Assembly (NCBI GenBank): GCA_049999805.1 | Contig: JBNGIO010006257.1 | Span: forward strand, 19,475-46,674 | DNA from: Folioceros fuciformis | Lineage: Eukaryota; Anthocerotophyta; Anthocerotopsida; Anthocerotales | Length of the DNA stretch: 27,200 nt | Direction: 5' to 3' | Notes under the pieces: generated by a model | Told to the model about the DNA's origin: nothing | The model's database searches: none | The model's input: only the letters and a program-made list of their open reading frames with translations | Position numbers and translations under genes: made by a program | Shown: piece by piece, positions 23,743-27,200 of the stretch | How positions within the stretch are numbered: the stretch's first letter is position 1 | How the letters are laid out: every line of letters begins with the position of its first letter

Positions 23743-24494
23743 CTGCCCTCCTACTCCTCCTCCTCCTCCCCCGCCTTGCCTCCCTTGCCTTGCCTTGCCT
23801 TCCCACATCCCTTTCCTTACCTTTCCTTTCCTTTCCTCGTCGCGACACACGGGCGATGGCGCGGCCCAGGTCCGCGGCAGGCAAGACCTGGCGAGCGAGC
23901 CGCAGGCGCAGGCGCGGCTTGGAGAGAAAGGCGAGGCTCAGGCGAGGCGGCGGGACGGCCGGAGGGGAGCGAGGCGCGATTCTTGAGACACGAGCGACAT
24001 GGCGGGAGAAGGAGCGGGGCAAGACTGTGGACGGGCCGGGCTGGGCTCGCTCGCTCCCGGGCAAGGCCTTTGAGGCAAGGGCAAAGGCAAACAAAGGCAA
24101 AGGCAAAAGCAGAGGCTGAAGCGGAGGCCGAGGACAAGGCAAGACGAGGACCAGGCTAGCCCAAAGGCGAGGCCGGCCGACCAGCTAAAGCCAAAGGGGC
24201 AGAGAGGCAGAAGCAGAGGCAGAGGCAGTGGCCAGACCAGGCCAGGCAAAGGCAAAGGCAAAGGCGAGGCGAGCAGCAGCAGGGAGAGACACAAACACAC
24301 AAAAGCGAAGTTGAGAGGAGGCAGCAGGCGTGCGCTATTTAAAGGCTGGATTAACGCATTTCCCCAGGTCCAGATCCATTCCTTGCGATATTCATTCATA
24401 TATTGTAGAGAGCCCATTCCCGTGCTCCGTCGCTTTCACACCGCGGCGCGGCCTCTCCCTTTTTCCGCTCCTGGTGTCCCCGTGTGGTGTAATC

Positions 24495-24518
24495 CCCAAT
24501 CCCAATCCCAATCCCAAT
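24495..24518 (+). repeat. CCCAAT hexamer microsatellite (4 copies)
   Basis: Four perfect CCCAAT units followed by a further CCC, so five C3 runs at a 6-base period. The minus strand is G3-rich and could form a G-quadruplex. Confidence 0.95.
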
Positions 24519-24625
24519 CCCGTCCTGTCACCAAACGTCTTCCCCCACCACCCAAATAATGTACCCACCACACCCAGCCATCCAGCCACCCAGCCACCCA
24601 GCCCACAGCTAATACGCACTCGTAA

Positions 24626-24665
24626 CCACACCACACCACACTACACCACACTACACCACACCACA
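24626..24665 (+). repeat. CCACA/CTACA pentamer repeat
   Basis: A run of ACCAC and ACTAC pentamers, alternating in short groups. Confidence 0.9.
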
Positions 24666-24760
24666 AGCCATCAAATCCTTTGATTATTGTTATTTTTCTC
24701 TTATTCCTTCCTCTTTCCGTTTTCCTTCTCTCTTCCTTTCCTTTATAATTTCTCTCCTTT

Positions 24761-24786
24761 CCCTTTCCCTTTCCCTTTCCCTTTCC
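24761..24786 (+). repeat. CCCTTT hexamer microsatellite inside a long pyrimidine tract
   Basis: Four CCCTTT units plus a partial one. The surrounding 24683-24801 is almost entirely C and T. Confidence 0.95.
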
Positions 24787-24812
24787 TTCCTTCCATTCTT
24801 TAGCGGAAGCTA

Positions 24813-24832
24813 GTCAGTCAGTCAGTCAGTCA
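24813..24832 (+). repeat. GTCA tetranucleotide microsatellite (5 copies)
   Basis: Five perfect GTCA units just beyond the pyrimidine tract. Confidence 0.95.
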
Positions 24833-25110
24833 CCTTTTACATCTTTAGCTTGTGTCGGAGATGAAAACCCCTTGTGCACGAGCGTGCAGTGCCGGGAAGA
24901 CACATTGCTGTGCTCTTTGTTGTGCCTTGGGTGTTTTTTTTGGTAATAGCCCATCAGCTGAGTACATGACATGGACATGCAAAAGTGCTGTAGGTCGGGG
25001 ATTTGAGATTGACAAAGAGAGCAGCAGCACCTTGAAGAGAAGAGCCATTCCATTACACAAGCATTGTAAGAAGAGCCCCTTTGGCGAGGGGATCGGAGCA
25101 GGAGGAAGCC

Positions 25111-25214
25111 GGAAGGGAAAGAGCGAGAGGAAGACAAGGGAAAGGGAAAAGGAAAAGGAAAGGGACAGGGACAGGGAAAGAAAAGAAAAGGGAAAGGGAA
25201 CGGAACGGAACGGC
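25111..25214 (+). repeat. Purine tract with GGGAAA, AAAGG, GGGACA and CGGAA units
   Basis: About 100 bases, nearly all A and G, formed of several short tandem units in succession. It is broadly complementary to the pyrimidine tract at 24683-24801 on the same strand. Confidence 0.85.
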
Positions 25215-25340
25215 ACAGCAGGGCGATTATGACAAATCCAAATCCCCCGTGCTTAGTGGGTTAGTTAGCAGCGATAGCGATCGCAATCTGGGGTACCGAT
25301 TCCGATGCCGTTCCTCCTGGGTGTGCGCTCCGTTCCGTCC

Positions 25341-25412
25341 CATGCAGTCTCGTCTCGTCTCATGCAGTCTCGTCTCGTCTCGTCTCGTCCCATCCCGTCC
25401 CATCCCGTCCCG
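25341..25412 (+). repeat. GTCTC to GTCCC/ATCCC pentamer array with a perfect 20-base duplication
   Basis: Bases 25341-25360 and 25361-25380 are identical 20-base units (CATGCA then GTCTC repeats). They run into further GTCTC units and then alternating GTCCC and ATCCC. Confidence 0.9.
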
Positions 25413-25541
25413 TTGGGTCATGATGAGATGCATGCACATGGGGTGACGGCGAGGCGAGGCGAGGGAGCATGTGCATGGGCATACCATACGCCCCCACTGC
25501 CCGGTCATGATGATGACGGTAAAAGGCCGTCAACTGAGGGC

Positions 25542-25680
25542 GGGGGGCTCTGGGTCTGGGTCTGGGCCTGGGCCTGGGTCTAGGTCTGGTCCTTGGCCTG
25601 GGCCTTGGCCTGGGCCTGGCTGGGCTCGGGGCCTGGACCTGGAACCTGAGACCTGGACCTGGGACCTGGGACCTGGACCG
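25542..25680 (+). repeat. G-rich TGGGTC/TGGGCC/TGGACC repeat tract
   Basis: A G6 run at 25542-25547, then GGG runs starting at 25552, 25558, 25564, 25570 and 25576 with 3-base spacers. Drifted CCTTGG, CCTGGG and ACCTGG units follow to 25680. Confidence 0.85.
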
Positions 25681-25865
25681 CACCTTCGACAAGTACACGG
25701 GGTGATGATGGACTGACCCGAGGTTGGAGAGGGTCAGCGAATGTTGTAGCGGCTCCCGGGTCCCGGCTGGTCCCCTGGGCCCCAGTTTAACTAACCCGCC
25801 TTTTCCATATGCACGTTTGTTTCCTTCTTGCTCCTCGCTCCATCTTCTTGGTTGAGGCCCTCCTC

Positions 25866-25960
25866 CCTTGCCCTGCCTTGCCTTGCCTTGCTTTGCTGTG
25901 GCCTGCCTGTCCTACCTTGCCCTGCCATGCCCTGGGGACCTTTGCCTTGCCCTGCCTTCC
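25866..25960 (+). repeat. CCTTG/CCCTG pentamer array
   Basis: CCTTG, CCCTG, three CCTTG and CTTTG follow one another in register. Drifted units continue to about 25960. Confidence 0.85.
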
Positions 25961-26043
25961 ACACTCTTTCCTGCTCTCCTTCCCTTCGTGCCCTTGCTTG
26001 GATTGGCTTGGGAATTGGATTGCTCCAACCGACGTTTTCATTG

Positions 26044-26106
26044 CTCTCTTCTTCTTCTTCTTACTCTTCTCTTCTTCTTCCTCCTCCTCCTCTTCTTCTT
26101 CCTCCT
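26044..26106 (+). repeat. CTT/CTC trinucleotide pyrimidine tract
   Basis: TTC and TCC triplets, almost pure C/T with a single A. Confidence 0.9.
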
Positions 26107-26121
26107 AGCGAAGAGTACAAC

Positions 26122-26151
26122 GCAAGGCAAGGCAAGGCAAGGCAAGGCAAG
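26122..26151 (+). repeat. GCAAG pentamer microsatellite (6 copies)
   Basis: Six perfect GCAAG units. This is the reverse complement of the CCTTG-type array at 25866-25890 on the same strand. Confidence 0.95.
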
Positions 26152-26384
26152 GCCAGAGATCCTAGAGTCGGGAATCCGAGTTGACAGGAGACGCCACTCT
26201 CATTGACGCGCGAGTCCCGATTGGCCATCCGGCGCAGTAGCATTTATCAACAAGGGAAGGGCCTTTGGGAAGGGAAGGGAAGCTACAAGGGGACGACGAG
26301 ACCAAGAATAGCAGCATCAGCTGCTGCTTCTGCTGCTGCCGCCATGGTCACGGCCTTCGCCTTTTATGAGATGCAGCTGGCCGG

Positions 26385-26444
26385 CAGCCAGCCAGCCAGC
26401 CAGCGAGCCAGCAACAGCAACAGTTGCAGCTGCAGCAGCAGCAG
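26385..26444 (+). repeat. CAGC tetranucleotide and CAG trinucleotide tract
   Basis: Five CAGC units, a GAGC variant, another CAGC, then CAACAG and CAG units. Confidence 0.9.
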
Positions 26445-26540
26445 TTTAATTCGGCAGAGTGGAAACGGAGATGCAGGTTGGTTCCGTCCCGCGCAGCACG
26501 TGACGCGCATTTGGTGGCCAGCCTGAGAGGCCGAGAGAGA

Positions 26541-26613
26541 GGAGGAGGAGGAGGAGGAGCCGGCCCCGGAGCCTGAGCCGGAGCCTGGGCCGGAGCCTGA
26601 GCCGGAGCCGGAG
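26541..26613 (+). repeat. GAG triplets followed by a 12-base GGAGCCTGAGCC repeat
   Basis: GAG triplets (26541-26559) precede three 12-base units at 26568-26579, 26580-26591 and 26592-26603, plus half a unit. The second unit has GGG for GAG. Confidence 0.9.
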
Positions 26614-26724
26614 GCAGCCACAACCGTTAAGTTAAATTCAATCGACTGGGCCATGCTTCCATTTGGTGTCGTCACTCTCCCCTTCCACCTTCCACCTTCC
26701 CCTTTCCCCTTCCCCCTTCTTCAG

Positions 26725-26819
26725 GCGTGGCGTGGCATGTCGTGGCGTGGCGTGGCGTGTCGTGGCGTGGCGTGGCATGGCGTGGCCTGGCCTGGCCTGG
26801 CCTGCCCTGCCCTGCCCTG
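26725..26819 (+). repeat. 19-unit pentamer array, GCGTG passing to GCCTG and CCCTG
   Basis: Nineteen 5-base units in perfect register. The first twelve are GCGTG with GCATG and TCGTG variants, then four GCCTG, then three CCCTG. No insertion or deletion breaks the register. Confidence 0.95.
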
Positions 26820-27200
26820 GACTGGAGTGGACGGCACCACCATCTCCCAACATGCACGCGTCCGCTCCTCTACATACAGTACGTACCTCGGCGTGCCGCC
26901 ATTTACTCTATTTTTATGGCTAACCCAAATTTCTGAGCCCTTTCTTTCCATGTGGGCACGATCTCTGTCTCCGCCCCCTCACTCCTTGTCTAGAACCAAG
27001 GCAGTAGTACCAGTCTCAACACCCGCCTCCCCTGATTTTTTTATGCAGGAATACTTTTTCTTTGGCGGGACTAACACACATCTCAAAGCAAACAACAACA
27101 ACAACTAGGTACCCCAGTGCACTGCTTTTCCAGCCATAGATAGAGATATGCGTATACTTCTATATTATATGTTGTGATAGAACAACCAACCCGTTGTGGC

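Larger units (their letters stand above)
22256..27200. other. Gene-free microsatellite mosaic with alternating strand skew
   Basis: About 5 kb with no supported gene. Long open frames occur but encode simple periodic peptides on several frames at once, as expected of repeats. The sequence is a succession of 3- to 6-base tandem repeats and drifted remnants, most of unit 5. Pyrimidine-rich blocks (about 23640-23840, 24683-24801, 25331-25412, 25866-26106) alternate with purine- or G-rich blocks (about 24030-24330, 25111-25214, 25542-25680, 26122-26300). Unique sequence lies between them, for example 24843-25080. Confidence 0.7.

Noticed and set aside
22828-24417. Long open frames on both strands (for example a 340-residue frame at 22828-23850 minus and a 303-residue frame at 23075-23986 plus)
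   Set aside because: They translate microsatellites into periodic or biased peptides, overlap each other in several frames, and show no domain. Lack of stops is explained by repeat composition.
25360-25698. Minus-strand frame rich in Arg-Pro repeats
   Set aside because: It is the translation of the TGGGCC/TGGGTC repeat tract and has no independent support.
20302-27200. tRNA, rRNA or CRISPR array in the gene-poor tail
   Set aside because: No cloverleaf with a T-loop GTTCRA context was found by eye, no rRNA-like sequence, and the repeats have no regular unique spacers.

Overview
This window is nuclear DNA of a green plant-lineage eukaryote. Its genes have many short GT-AG introns. It encodes plastid-type enzymes: ATP phosphoribosyltransferase with an apparent transit peptide and a plastid-form pyruvate dehydrogenase E1-alpha. 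It also carries several proteins that look plant-specific. Base composition is balanced to GC-leaning and most introns are about 60-460 bases. A bryophyte, lycophyte or streptophyte alga fits better than a flowering plant. The N-terminus of the V-ATPase B subunit resembles non-angiosperm forms. I cannot name the species.

Layout. From 1 to about 20.3 kb the window is gene-dense, with nine protein genes. (1) The 5' part of a cold-shock-domain glycine-rich protein (1-281, minus) runs off the left edge. (2) ATP phosphoribosyltransferase, first enzyme of histidine synthesis (1401-3924, plus, 12 exons). (3) An intronless, probably plastid protein with an acidic centre, resembling the Arabidopsis At3g49140 family (4316-5983, minus). 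(4) UVSSA-like transcription-coupled repair factor (6305-8408, plus, 2 exons), divergent from gene 3 across 321 bases. (5) A probable plastid single-pass membrane protein (8806-9601, plus, 3 exons). (6) V-type H+-ATPase subunit B (9932-12892, minus, 14 exons). (7) A 99-residue protein of unknown function (13487-13786, plus). (8) A matrin-type C2H2 zinc-finger protein (15274-17297, plus, 2 exons). (9) Plastid pyruvate dehydrogenase E1-alpha (18424-20301, plus, 3 exons). I reconstructed exon chains by splice signals, reading-phase continuity and fit to the known families; every junction given is GT-AG and keeps frame.

From 20.3 kb to the right end (6.9 kb) I see no convincing gene. The last 4-5 kb is a mosaic of microsatellites, mostly of 5-base unit. 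Pyrimidine-rich blocks alternate with purine- or G-rich blocks on the same strand, which could fold into hairpins, triplexes or G-quadruplexes.

The genes are ordinary housekeeping functions (amino-acid synthesis, plastid carbon metabolism, vacuolar proton pumping, DNA repair, RNA binding) with no operon-like relation to each other. I found no RNA genes, CRISPR arrays or intact transposons, and no convincing new biological system. The most unusual feature is the repeat architecture of the right-hand quarter.
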